From positions 8,060,001 through 8,124,000 of the forward strand of contig JASJZC010000007.1 in the NCBI GenBank assembly GCA_037178855.1: a stretch of 64,000 nt of DNA, read 5' to 3'. Of this stretch, positions 1 through 10,969 are shown piece by piece. The stretch's first letter is position 1. Each line of letters opens with the position of its first letter. Position numbers and translations under genes: made by a program. This DNA comes from Oscheius sp. JU75 (Eukaryota; Nematoda; Chromadorea; Rhabditida; Rhabditidae). The notes under the pieces are model-generated. The model did no database searches and was not told the DNA's origin. It saw only the letters and a list, made by a program, of their open reading frames with translations.

Positions 1-3000
1 GACATGGTCGTCCTTGGCAGCCAGACTGATTTCCTTGTGCAGAGGAGCTGAGAGGCGGAAGAATGGCTTCCTAATGGCGTTGCACCAGGAGCGGGATCGG
101 TCTACTGGAGCTCCTTCAGTTGCTGTCACCTAAAAAGTCCACTAAAAAAGTTTTGGTAACAAATACCTGATCAACAAGAATCAAACTGAGGTTGACCACC
201 GAGAAGACACTACTCAGGGGCTTGTTCAGCTCAACGTGGAGCGGGTCCAACGGTGAGAGAGGAATTTGACCGGTTCCTAGAGAAAGCATACATCCGACTT
301 CGACGTTATCTTCCTCTCGTTGCTGAACAAAAACAATATTGGGTCAAAAACACATGTATTTTTACCAGATAGGCGTTAGTTCCATTGTACAGCTCCACTT
401 CGGCCAGAAGATCCAGTGCCGGATTATTTGCGATAATGCCTCCATCGATGTACTTATTGTCAACGGGCGAGAAGAACATCGGAGCGGCAGAGGTTCTCCG
501 AAGAGCTTTCCAGGTCGGCATAACTGAAAATATTGAAATCAGCTTTTTGATTGGTTTCTTGGAGGTTTTATCGCAGCAAATGGGAAACAAAGATATTGCA
601 ATCAGCTACGAAGATAGTACGGTTAGGTAGTTTATGATTGAAATCGATTTACTAGGAAGACGTTCTAACAGCAAGACTTCAGAAAATTGGATGATTTGTA
701 CGCAGACATTGTACAGACTAGCTTACCTGCAGGATCGAAGAACCCCAGATCATCGTTCTCCTTGTCCGTCAGGGGAAGCCGGTAGTTTCTCATGAACTCG
801 AGCTTGACCGGGAAGTAGTCTGCCTTGACAGTGGAGATCATCAACCTCGGACTCTTAATCTCGCTCAGGCTCTCATGTCCCATCTGAGCCTTCATGAATG
901 TCTCCAGCACAGCCGAATTGAAAGGCCGAGTCCAACCGTCAAAGATGAGATCCTTGAACCGGAGATAGATGTGTTGACATTCTCGCAGACTCTTGCCTTA
1001 GAAAACGAAGGTAAAGCAAAAACAACTGGAACTACCTTGAGCCAAGGCTGTAGCGACGAGTGCTCCTGTAGAGGTACCAGCTACCCAGTCGAAGTAGGGA
1101 TAGACAGACTCTCCCATAACTTCCTCAATTGCCATCAGCATCTGAATGATGACCAGACCACGGATTCCTCCTCCATCCATCGACAAGAGGTTGACAAAGT
1201 TCTTTGGCTTTTCTCCTCTTTCAGCAATCTCTTCCATGCGACGAATCAGTGTCTCATAGTAAATTTTCTGAGTGAAATCCCGAATCGGCTGGTTGACCTC
1301 TTCGTCAGGATCTACTGGATACTTGTCAGCGTTGATGGCAGCGCTGCTGGATCTCGGGCTCTCGCACTCGATGAAAGATCCGCTCTGGAACGAAAAATGT
1401 AAAAAAAAAGAATTGAATAGAAACCTTGAGAAGCCCCAACATCGACTCGTTCACACATCCGGATACACAGCCCAATCGCTTTGCAACACATCTCTTGGCA
1501 CCACAGAGAATGAGCGATTTCAATAGAGTCATTCTGAGCAGAATTAGAAACGAAACAAGCTCTCCTACTCTCTCAGCCGAGCAGCCAAATGTCGAGGAGT
1601 ATCTCCGTGATGGTTGATAAGATTCGGGTCAGCTCCAAGACACAGAAGAAGTCGAGTGGCTTCCAGGTTCTTCTGGGAGACGGCAATGTGCAAAGCTGTG
1701 TTTCCATCATTGTCTTGAGCATTGATGTCACAACAGTATGAGGAGAGAGTGATGATCAGGCCAATGTCTCCCTGAAAAGGATCAGTTTAAAAGACTCGTA
1801 TCGCTGGGTCTAATTGTATCCTTCTCGATAGACTCCTATGCCTGTATAGAGACTTGTGACAGTTCTTAGGACTTAAATTTATCCTTGACAATCTAGCGGA
1901 GTACTTCAAGCTGAGCTCATGCGGTGCCCACTTTCAGTATTGGCATCAAATCAAAACTCTTTTTGAGATAACTAGAAACTTGCATGACTTGATGAAGTTT
2001 AGTCTATTCAAAGTCGTTATGTCCTCTCTCGCTCTCTCTCTCTTTCCCATCAAACTATTTCTCTCACCTTATGCGTGAAAATGTGGAGTGGCGTCTGTCC
2101 GGCCTTGTTCTTCGCATTGAGGTCCATATCGGAACTCTTGAGAAGCAACAGCCCCATCAGAGGTGTCTTGTGCTGAGCCACATGGAGAGCAGTATTACCG
2201 GAACTGTCCAGCTCTTGAAGAAGTTCCGGAGATGCATCCAAAATAGCTTTAATGATACTGAAAGAACAAGCTAAAAAGCAAAGGAAAGTCTCTCACTCAG
2301 TGTTCTTTCCCTTGTTCTGAACTGCCTCGAAGAGAGCGTTCCTTCCCTGAACTCGAATGTTCATTTCTCCGCCGAGACCAATGAGCATAGCTAAGCAGCG
2401 AGGATTTGCGGCCCGAATAGCCAGCATAACCGGAGTATAACCCTCATTGTTTGCTGCATTGATGAGAACATGACAGGCTTCAAAGTCCCAGACAATCTAA
2501 ACACAAAATTAAAAATGAACAGGGACTTAGGTACCTCAAGAAGCTGAACACTAGCCAGAGCCGCATAGTGGATGATGGTATTTCCGTGAAAGTCGCGAAT
2601 CGTCGGATCTGCTCCGAGCTCCAGCATCCTTCTAACCATTTTGTTCCTATGCATCTCGATAGCCATCTGTAGAGGGTACTTTCCCTCCGGATGGGCAACA
2701 ATTTTCATCAAACTAAAGAAATTTCTTAAAAACTTCAAATGCGACCAGTTACGAGAGGAAAGGGACGGCATTCTTGTTCATAAAGTCCACATTCTCGTCA
2801 GTGAAGAGATCTTGTCGATTGCAAGCAATTGCAACATGAATCATCTTGTAAAGCGGGTGTACTTGTAGTTTGGACAGTATTTCCTGGATGGGACGTCGGA
2901 TATCTTGCTGTGCATCGAAATAAAACAGTTTTTCGAAATCTGGTTATACTCACTAAGTGTGGTGAAGAGCATTTTGCAGTCCAAGCACTTCCTGCAGAGA

Positions 3001-3710
3001 TCTTCCGCTTCTTCCAGCTCATGGGATCGGAAAATACTATAGGAGGGGGAATTATGAGTATCTGAATCACTTTACAAGAATATAATTTTTTTCTCACCTC
3101 CTAGTGTAAAAACTACATGGTGTAGCGGATCCGCTGGTCGGTTCTTTAAAGAACCTTGAACAACCCGAAGAACCGAATCGTTGTCGTCATTGGGGAAGAC
3201 CACCTTGAAAACAAATTACAATTAGGACGAAGAGAACAACAGAACAAACCACATGGGCTCTAAGGAGTTCAGTTGGGAAGAATACAATTTCATTAGGATC
3301 GGTGGGAATCCAGTAATCCTCGCCAAAGATGCTCTCCTTTGCCGAAGACCAAAGAGCGCCTAGTTTTGTGCCGACTTGAGCCAAGGAGAAGAAACTGCAA
3401 CGGAAATTAAGACTGAATAGATCGGGAAAACTCACTTTGGCTTGGATTTAATGCCCCCGGTCGGGGAAGGGGGTGGTGTCTGAACAATTTCCATATCTCC
3501 TTCAACATCAGCGTCCTGACCTTCTGTCACCTCCATGGCTTCCTCTTAGAAACAGAAATGTTTGTAAATCGATGAGAAAAGTGACGTACCGACAGGATCC
3601 GGCGTGTCTAGTCGCAACTTCTCCAGGATGAACTGTCCAGTGATTTCCTCATCTGCCGTCTCTTGATTTTTTATCAAATTGTGAATGGATAAGAGCTGCC
3701 GCTCGTCCAT
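1..3710 (-). CDS. Calcium-independent phospholipase A2 (iPLA2-beta/PLA2G6 type), 3' end cut off
   Basis: Cytosolic or membrane-associated lipase that hydrolyses the sn-2 fatty acid of glycerophospholipids. The start is ATG at 3710, directly after a TTTGCAG acceptor. About 14 exons follow. The N-terminal exons (3590-3710, 3436-3544, then to about 3251) lead into ankyrin repeats between about 2800 and 1560, for example [19 protein letters not shown] and [11 protein letters not shown] patatin domain follows: DGGGIRG oxyanion motif and GTSTG nucleophile elbow (about 1050-1200), DGGIIANNP with the catalytic Asp (about 430-470), and LSLGTG (about 260). The last visible exon (about 1-128) reads [18 protein letters not shown], which matches the C-terminal part of vertebrate PLA2G6, so only the final few dozen residues lie outside the window. 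All catalytic residues are present, so it is probably active. An in-frame upstream ATG at 3809 would give a hydrophobic leader, but the splice acceptor between the two ATGs argues against it. Confidence 0.93.
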
Positions 3711-5410
3711 TTCTGCAAAGGAAGAGAAGGCGCTGAAAAATGCTGTTAAGATAAAGAAAACGGCAGGAGGAAGAGATGCGTAGGTGCGATGATGTCGTGG
3801 CTTTCGCAATCATATAACTTGGCGCCGAAAACGGGAGGTAGGATAGACTGGCTGATCATAACAATGACTCATCTCCAAAATATACAAATAACCGATAATC
3901 GGTTTTCCAGGAAAAGGAGTTTGTGCAGGAACAAAGTTCGCCCAAATATCAGGAGGGAAACGGTGGCCGATTTTGTTTACCGAGTTGTCTGATGATCAAG
4001 TAGCATGAGGCAGAGGAACAGGCGAAATAAATGGGACTGAGGCGAAGGGCAGCCTCGCGCTTTTCCTCTATTAGGAAGTGAACGAAAGCGTTTAGTTTAA
4101 TGGCAGATTGCGATCATGAGACCGGGATTTTGATTTAAACTGCCCTCTCCCGGGGCGTGAGAGACATGTTTCGAGTAGGGGGAAGCCCTTGTCACGAGGC
4201 TTGTGTTTTAAAAAGGCGCGAGAGAGACGGACTAAGGAATCGTGGGAAAGGTTGGAGGAGAAATAATTGAAAAAGAGACGAACAGGAATGCGATTGGGAT
4301 GATGAAAGGAAGCAGCGGTTCGTCAATTCGTCAAGCCGACCAGAAATGGCCTGTTGCATCTATAAAGCTGGGTAGAAATTTGTAAACAAAGCAAATATGA
4401 CGCGATAGATACCCCAAACTAGAAAGATGTCTGATGCGAACCGCGAATGCTTTTAAGTTCATCATTGTGTCACTTCTCGTATTCCAGAATTGTCAAAATA
4501 TGCAGAAGATTGCAAAAAATCAAGGGTTCTAACTCACCAGGTAATCTAGGCTCGTTCGAAAGTGCGGCATAAAATGCGGAAACGATGCGGTCAGCTGACC
4601 TTCACATGACCGAGGGGCTCTGAGGTCTGGGCTGTGCCACCGCAACCGCAATTGGATGTGTCAACATTGCAGAGGCTATCATTTCTCAACAATGAGAATC
4701 TGACGTCTTAATTACCGAAAAAATCTAAAGGGGAAACGTCTTGCAGGATCAAGGACGGGGGAGCAGGATACTGAGTCAGCGGTGAGTAAATTCAAACGGC
4801 TTTTGGGAAAACGCAGTCGTCTCGAGATCAGTTTCAAAGATTTTGAAGACATCGATAACTATTGTATGTGCATAAATTCTATGAAAATAGCACAGGGTAA
4901 GCGCGCAAAAAGGTAAAGTTATAGATAATGCATTAACTATGTCTAACTGCCGCTCTCGACTTGGCACTTCCTATGCAAAAAAAGTGGGTTGATCCTATTT
5001 TTAGGGTTAACATGGTCTCCAAATGCAAAAAAGCAGATAAGAAAATCTAAAAAGGAGAGTTTCGTAAACATTAAAACGTTGTGAAAGAATAACAAAGCAA
5101 TGGGCGTCGCTGGAAATTGCTGGTGCGATTGCGTACATTAAATATTTGCCGGGCAGCTAGCACTGTGAGTTGTACTTTGAACAAAGCGTTTTGAGAATCA
5201 AAAAGAAACATTTTGAAGATTGGACCATGGTTGACCACCTCGGTCGAGAAAGGATAATGGTTACTGGGATCGATAGAAAATATTTGCAGCCATAAGGGTA
5301 TGTTTTTCATTACTTGTTGCGCTTCAGACGGAACACTTGCATTTGTTTATTGTCTCGTGAGATATTTTTGAAGTACATTAGTGTACAAGTTCGGAATCTT
5401 TATTGCACTA
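3711..5410. other. Gene-free interval upstream of the phospholipase gene
   Basis: Open frames here are short and lack coding-like composition or paired splice sites. The interval presumably holds the 5' flank of the phospholipase gene. I see no RNA gene or obvious transposon in it. Confidence 0.4.
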
Positions 5411-6059
5411 TCATATTTGAAACGTTTGTTCTCTGATCAGGCAGCCAAATCTTTTTCTCCACGGGCTTAATCTTGTGCTAAACTGACAGATTGGTGTGGT
5501 TTGCACCGATTGCTTACCAAACCGACGAAATTGATTATAACTAGTCTGTGTGGTGTGTAAGGTGCGATATAGCGCAAACAGAAACAGGCCCAAGCCACAA
5601 AGAATTATCATGTTCAAGAGATCTGAAAGTGCTTGTTGTACAGAAGAAAAGTGAGGACAAGACCTGTGCGATAGGAACCAGTCATTATAAGAAATATGAT
5701 TTAAGGAACGAGAATCCCGCATCCGATGAACACGACAGTTACCTAAAGTTGTTTTGTGTACTAGTTACAAACCATGCAAAAGGTCTGTTCTTCATCCTAA
5801 ATCCATCAAAATCAAAAAATGGCGGACTTACCTGGCGCGCTGTTTGCAGACCTGCACTGTGTTTACAAAAAAGATCTTCAGGCACAGCTTTTACTAAATT
5901 CTAATGTGCACTTGGAGTTCGAACCTTCGTTGTGAGGCTGGTAGTCAATGATGTTATCAGCTCTTTCACTTACATTTGTGATAGTGTTACATGAAAACCG
6001 AAAATGTTAAAAGCTTTGGTTGGCTCTGCGGCTGGTGATTTTGGATAACTCACTGAAGC

Positions 6060-6150
6060 GGCCCGTCTGTGACGGCCGCGTCGGAATCGAACCCTGGCTA
6101 TGACCGTAAGATAGGTAATTAGCTGACTTATAAGCCATGCCCGCTCCGAG
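6060..6150 (-). repeat. tRNA-like sequence, probable SINE head or tRNA pseudogene
   Basis: On the minus strand, a perfect polymerase III B box (GGTTCGATTCC, 6083-6093) lies about 35-45 nt downstream of an A-box-like TGGCTTATAAGT (about 6127-6138). The stretch looks like a tRNA head but I could not fold it into a full cloverleaf with a clear anticodon. It is therefore called a tRNA-derived repeat or tRNA pseudogene rather than a functional tRNA. Confidence 0.5.
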
Positions 6151-6338
6151 AACCCTCATTTTGGGTAGGATTCAGAATCAAACGCAGGTCACTTCGGGGT
6201 GCCGCAAGGCCAAATGGATCAAAACAGGGTCAAATCGGGACGAGAATACAAGCAAATCGGCTATGCTGAATCCGATACTGGCACTAATAGGCTTCATATC
6301 GTTATCTACCGAGATGGTATGGATGTCCCAAAACTGTT

Positions 6339-6470
6339 TATCAACAATATCCTATTTGGAAACAGGACGAAAATCATTATTTTTGAAATAAGTTTTCTAA
6401 AAAAAAATTCGAATTGTTAGAACATATAAATTCCAAATCTAGCCCTGTTTCCGAATAGGATACTGTTGAC
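6339..6470. repeat. Imperfect inverted repeat, possible MITE
   Basis: The arm at about 6339-6370 (caacaatatcctatttggaa and onward) is the imperfect reverse complement of about 6441-6470 (cgaataggatactgttgac). Each arm is roughly 28 nt and they enclose about 70 nt of AT-rich sequence. It lies in the intron-rich area of the chemoreceptor-like locus. No target-site duplication was recognised. Confidence 0.5.
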
Positions 6471-7204
6471 AGCCCTATTACTTGCCAACCCGACTTACCA
6501 ATGAAATTAACGGCATTCCTCTGCAGTTCCGTTCTGACATGATTTTCGCTTTCGTATTTACAGTGTAGAGATTCATTATAGTGAAAAGAATAACGGCTCC
6601 AAGGCATATTAGGCAACCTCCGACAATACCCAGAAAAATGAGTATGACGATGGGACTATCTAGCCCGCAGTTTTTCGAATCTCGGATAGTAGACATGAAT
6701 CTGCGCATATAGTTGGTGTTTGAGTGTCGCCTGATTCATTGCAAAGTAAGCTCCGAGAATAAAAGGCACAGGTACAATTTGACAAAAGCCATAGACAAAT
6801 CCATAAATTGAATATTGGATAAGATTCTTGTCCAGAAAGTGCCCTTTTGGAAGGATGCTGTCCAATCTGTGGTAGAACAGAGGACACGTACCCGTAACGG
6901 CGGCTGAACCGAATATTTTGGAGAACGTTTGCTTACCAACTACCACATTAATGACAACAGCAAACTGATAAACTGGTGGTACTTTTAAAGTTGAGAGAAT
7001 ATTTTCAAAGGCCACTGCGATATAAGGCAAATATCCTACCGGCATTGCAAAAATTGTGATGTACATAAACATTATAAGGGCTCTGAAAAGCGGTTAAACA
7101 TCAGTTTTAATGAAGAACAGCTACAGAACAGGAAATTGTACAAGGAATAACAGCTTAAATTGCTTTACTCGAACGGTAATGGAGCAGTTTGTGCAATTTT
7201 TGAA

Positions 7205-7480
7205 CAAAGGTAAAGTAAAGTTTCGAATCAACGGCAGAGGTTCTTGGAGAGATCTGTGAATCAAGCTCCTGTGGGGTCTTGCGACGCCCACCGTTGCGGA
7301 GGCTTCCCGTGGGGCCAGGTCGGGGAGACCGCCCAAACTTTTTCGCCTTCATAGCGAGCTACTACCAGCTTATCGACCTCGGGAGCATGAAGGCCTTGGT
7401 TGAACCACGGCGAGGATCGAACTTGTGATGCTTTTGTTAGCGCTGGCGCCACCTGCCACTGCGCCGACCTGCCTAGGGGG
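7205..7480 (-). mobile_element. tRNA-derived SINE-like element
   Basis: Minus-strand sequence has an A-box-like GGCGCAGTGGCAGG (about 7450-7465), a B-box-like AGTTCGATCCT (7413-7422), and a tail with CTCCAAGAACCTCTGCCGTT (about 7228-7247). The same A-box region and tail recur at 54410-54482, showing that it is dispersed. The body between B box and tail is GC-rich and non-coding. Confidence 0.55.
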
Positions 7481-8399
7481 AGCAGCAACTATTATGAACT
7501 CGGCTCCCAATTAAGAGCTTTTAAAAAATTGAGTTTGAACAGAATAGTCCACCCGTCTTCAGTATCAAAACAAGCTGCAGAAAAACCTAATTGATGCTAA
7601 GAGAACGTGTCTATAGGCTGATTTGATTCCAGTATCTGGGAAAAATCGCTGGCTAATGACAGTGTAGTCTCCGCTCGTATCTTCCCTTGAACTCAAAGGA
7701 GGAAGACCAACGTGTCTATGATAGCTAGATTCATTTTAAAGCGCTTGATAGAGTAATTACTAGCATGATCGCAGTAAAACGCAGGAAATCAAGCCTGCGG
7801 CATCTCTTTCCAGTTTTCAACAGCATCACGTCTTATTGCTAACTAGAACTGCGGAGAGGCACATCTTCTGGGTTTACCGTTCAATTCGGGATTCCCTGTG
7901 TGTATTACAGTTTAAAACGACTGTCTTTACTCGAACCATTTTCAAAGATTTGATGCCAAAGAAGCTCTTGTCTATCAATCTCTTTGAGCTTCGTCTGACC
8001 CACGCAATTAATCGGCAGACACGGTGTGTAGTTCATCCGAGGAGCCTTACAGCAAACTTCAAAACTGCCCGCGAATTGAATAACTACCCGTATCATTTTC
8101 TAACAAAAGACAACTATTATGCTCTAAACATGAACCTTTGAGATAAACTGAAACTTACACAGTAAAATGATATCCTATCAAAATCCTGAAGTTCTTGCTC
8201 TTATGTCGTGGAGACCGGTTTATGAGAAGATATAGGCATAGAGCAGTTACGCAAAACATGATCACAAACAATATTTGTATATTCTCGGTTAAAAACTTGG
8301 TGTTTATCTTACCTTCAATCCTATTTAGTAATATAGTGGTTCGGGATCAAAATGAGGGTTTAAGAGACCGCCACTGTCCATGTAGAGCGGCAAGAAACT

Positions 8400-9085
8400 G
8401 AAGACTTACTTCAACCGTGCCGGGCAATTACGACAAAAGTTGGAAAACAGCTGTATTTTTACTTACCAAAGAGGCCAGCTACTCCAAATGTTTGCCAACT
8501 GCATAATAAGCAACTAATACAGACGATAATTGAACTCGTTGCAATTTCCTATTCTTTTTCCGTTTGTCTAATATGACAATCCGTTCATGCTCATTGATGT
8601 TCTTGGCCCAGCTTGATTATTTTTAGATTTACTTTTTATTATATACTTTTAAAATCATGACTTAATTGACATGATCGTTGATTCCATGTTCCAATTAAAA
8701 TGCACAAGATAGTTCTTGTCAAACTGAAGACATCCGCAGAATTGCTGTAATCTTTTTATAACCCAATTTCAGAATTTCTAAATCCGTATTTTCCTCGCTT
8801 ACTAGTATACTCGACGACTGACTTCTCTCTGGCAAAGAATTGCGATCAGCAAAATCACAGAGTTTCATGATCAGCAGATCTGAAAAGGATGCTGGAACGA
8901 TTCGATCTAGTAGTAAAAAAAATAAATTAAAGCATACTTGGAAGGTCTTAGATCTCTGTGTGATGAGCTTTGACTATTTGCATAATCCAGTTCACTTGTA
9001 CATCACGTTCAATGTTAGCTTCATTTCTTTTGATAACTAAAATATATTAGTACCAGCAACCGAAGACAGCTTATTAACATCCACC
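8400..9085. other. AT-rich gene-free interval
   Basis: No coding exon is recognised. The stretch tctaatatgac followed by a nearby ctcattgatg (about 8570-8605) recurs in similar form near 11265-11290, so parts of it probably belong to the repeat block to the right. Confidence 0.35.
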
Positions 9086-9171
9086 TATTGGGTTCTAAGT
9101 GGTATAATGTTGTAGAGCTCGATGCGTACAATAACGAGTTGAATAAAGATCCAATTAAAAAAAGCAGCTTA

Positions 9172-9345
9172 TCCCTATCCGCCTATGCCTATCGCTAATT
9201 TTGACTAAAAACAGACGAGGGCGGCTGCTACCCAGTTATCCTGCTGTACTGAAATTCTGTACTTCGGCAGCCGCCCTCGCTGCTTGTTTGAGACAAAATT
9301 AGCGATAGGCGTAGGTGGATGTAGAGATAGGTACATAGGGATAGG
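9172..9345. mobile_element. Foldback element / MITE
   Basis: The left arm (about 9172-9233: ccctatccgcctatgcctat, cgctaattttg, gacgagggcggctgc) is the imperfect reverse complement of the right arm (about 9270-9345: gcagccgccctcgc, caaaattagcgataggcgta, catagggatagg). A stem of about 60 nt can form around a short loop. The right-arm GC motif (cagccgccctcgc) and the loop phrase ctgctgtactgaaatt recur at 9346-9435, so a second partial copy follows directly. Confidence 0.7.
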
Positions 9346-9897
9346 CTGCTGTACTGAAATTGGGGATTTCGGATGTTCCAAGGCGGCTGAACCATACGCG
9401 CTCTGGCTTGCTGCCTTTGGCAGCCGCCCTCGCTTTTCTTCGTCTTTTTCTTTTTATTCTTATTAATTTCTTTGTAACAAGTTAGTTTCTAAACTGGCCG
9501 TAAGATGCTTTATGTAAAACGTCGCTTTGGTAAGCAAAAATGGTGAAAAAACTATAGATTGTGGTGTATTTGAACCTAACTCTCATACAAAAGCCGTATT
9601 TTGCAAATTTTGACTATTTTGGCTGTTTTTGGAGTAATATAATATCTCTGGCTCTCATTCTTTGGTAATCAAGACTGAAAATAACTTTGGGTCAAGTATA
9701 GTAGTTGAAAATAAAAAAAAAAGTTGAAAATCGCTAGTTTTGTTGTAGTAAAGGTTTTCTCTATAGTTTTCTAATGATTCTCGTCTTATTCAATACCTTT
9801 CTTTTGTATTTGTTATGTTGTGTTGCAAAATAACATCGGAGAACAAAGAAGAGAGTAAGCAATTCCTTTTTTCTCAAGATAAATGTCTAATTTTCAG

Positions 9898-10050
9898 GAG
9901 AACCCGTTCCCCACACGGGAACAACATTTGGAATGCCCGCTCGCCCCCCAAGCGGAGAATAACAGTTTCGGGATGAGAAGATATGTGAGGGAGGCCATTC
10001 GTGCCGTCTATGGGGAAGGACGGGGCCAGGACAAAAAGCGATTACATCAA
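9898..10050 (+). CDS. Orphan coding exon of 51 codons within the transposon block
   Basis: An open exon lies between a consensus acceptor (taattttcag, ending 9897) and a GTAG donor (10051). It encodes 51 residues with strongly protein-like composition, including FPTREQHLECPLAPQ and MRRYVREAIRAVYGEGRGQ. A possible preceding exon ends at about 9854 with a GTAAGC donor, giving a 43-nt intron. No start, stop or further exons were found. I do not recognise the family. It could be a host-gene fragment captured by a transposon or the remains of a transposon gene. GC content is higher than in the flanking AT-rich DNA. Confidence 0.45.
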
Positions 10051-10249
10051 GTAGTTTTTTTTTTCTGTCTGATGCCTGCTTTTGACTGTTTCTTTTTCGC
10101 ACGAAAAAGTCAAAATTCAGCAAATCAACCAATCTTTTGCCAAACAAAAACACTCAGAAATTTCTGTAATTTCAACTTAAATTTCCAAAAGATCAGATTT
10201 TGTTGTAGATTTATGCCAATAAAAACTAAACTTAATCAGTAACCGCATT

Positions 10250-10740
10250 TCTATGAACAGCATAAATGGTTGTTAGGTTTTTCCGAGTTGGCAAAATAGA
10301 CCTTGATGTCTTCGGCTTTTCGAACTCTACTGAGTGCAACATATAACTGGCCGTAGGCAAAAAAAAGCTATAAAAGGCTTATTTTGTAATGATAATTCTA
10401 GTTGAGATCTTCAAAAAAGATCGAAAAGCGTACTGCCAGCGTACGAATGCTAACTCTCGTGACGGAGTGCTCGTAGACATTCGCATTCAGTGTAGGATGA
10501 TGGGATCATGTTTTTTGTGAGAAACCGAATCGTTTGTCACTGGATTGGCGAGAATAATCTTGAAAACGATATTTTAGTTCATAAAATCTTTAAAAAACTA
10601 CTGATTACCAAAGAATGATTAGTCTAGTTCCGTTTACAATCCTTGCAGACATTAAAGTTAACTAAACGAATGTCCACAGCTCCAGCTTTTATGCAAAGGC
10701 ATTCCGGAGGGGGTAATTGTATTGTAGATGTCTGAAAGTA
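10250..10740 (-). mobile_element. Decayed Helitron (Pif1-family) helicase fragment
   Basis: The minus strand shows two landmarks of the C-terminal part of Helitron/Pif1 helicases. LPPPECLCIKAGAV with NVCKDCKRN (about 10635-10730) corresponds to the usual LPPH-LxLKxGAPxM-NGLCNGTR region. YGQLYVALSRVRKAED (about 10305-10365) matches the near-universal helicase motif VI. The intervening sequence has frame breaks and stops, so this is an inactive relic. The Rep/HUH nuclease part was not found in the window. Confidence 0.75.
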
Positions 10741-10969
10741 CGTTAAAAAAAACAAATTCTTGCTTGTCGCAACAACGAAAATGTCATTGACGCGCTTTTG
10801 CGTGCTTTTTCAAATTTTGGCGGGAAATTCAAACGAAAAAGTTACAATTTCATTTCACAAATCCTGTAACCCGGCAACGAAAAATTAATTTTCAGATCTT
10901 TGTTGAACTCGTTATTGTACTCGTCGAGCTCTACAAAAAATTATACCACTTAGAACACGAAATTCGACA

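Larger units (their letters stand above)
5420..8290 (-). pseudogene. Nematode-type seven-pass chemoreceptor-like gene, probably broken
   Basis: Several hydrophobic exons on the minus strand resemble a nematode serpentine chemoreceptor (Srh/Str-like in layout). A TM1-like segment lies at about 8155-8290 (FCVTALCLYLLINRSPRHKS), ending near a GTAAGT donor at about 8153. A TM3 exon lies at about 6910-7085 after a CTTTTCAG acceptor (MPVGYLPYIAVAFENIL). Further TM segments lie at 6660-6860 (GFCQIVPVPFILGAYFAMNQ) and 6560-6660 (VILIFLGIVGGCLICLGAVI). More hydrophobic exons at 5550-5760 may be TM6-7. Near 6665 the reading must shift to continue from YYPRFEKL into LDSPIVILIF, and near 6520 it must shift again from KAKIMSE into RTELQRNAVNF, which is where this family has its conserved cytoplasmic motif. 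Two frame breaks in one gene suggest a pseudogene. Assembly errors or a misread family are alternatives. SINE-like and inverted repeats sit inside its introns. Confidence 0.42.
9090..10965. mobile_element. Transposon block bounded by a long inverted repeat
   Basis: About 65 nt at 9090-9155 (ttctaagtggtataatgttg and onward through cgatgcgtacaataacgagt) are repeated in inverted orientation at about 10895-10965 with few mismatches. Between them lie a foldback element, an orphan coding exon and a decayed helicase fragment. I infer a composite of transposon remnants. Canonical Helitrons do not have long terminal inverted repeats, so the inverted arms may belong to a second insertion or to two copies of one repeat in opposite orientations. 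Confidence 0.55.

Noticed and set aside
3711-3809. Upstream in-frame ATG giving the phospholipase a hydrophobic leader.
   Set aside because: A consensus acceptor (CTTCCTTTGCAG) lies between it and the ATG at 3710, so the leader is most likely intron or outron sequence; PLA2G6-type enzymes are not secreted.
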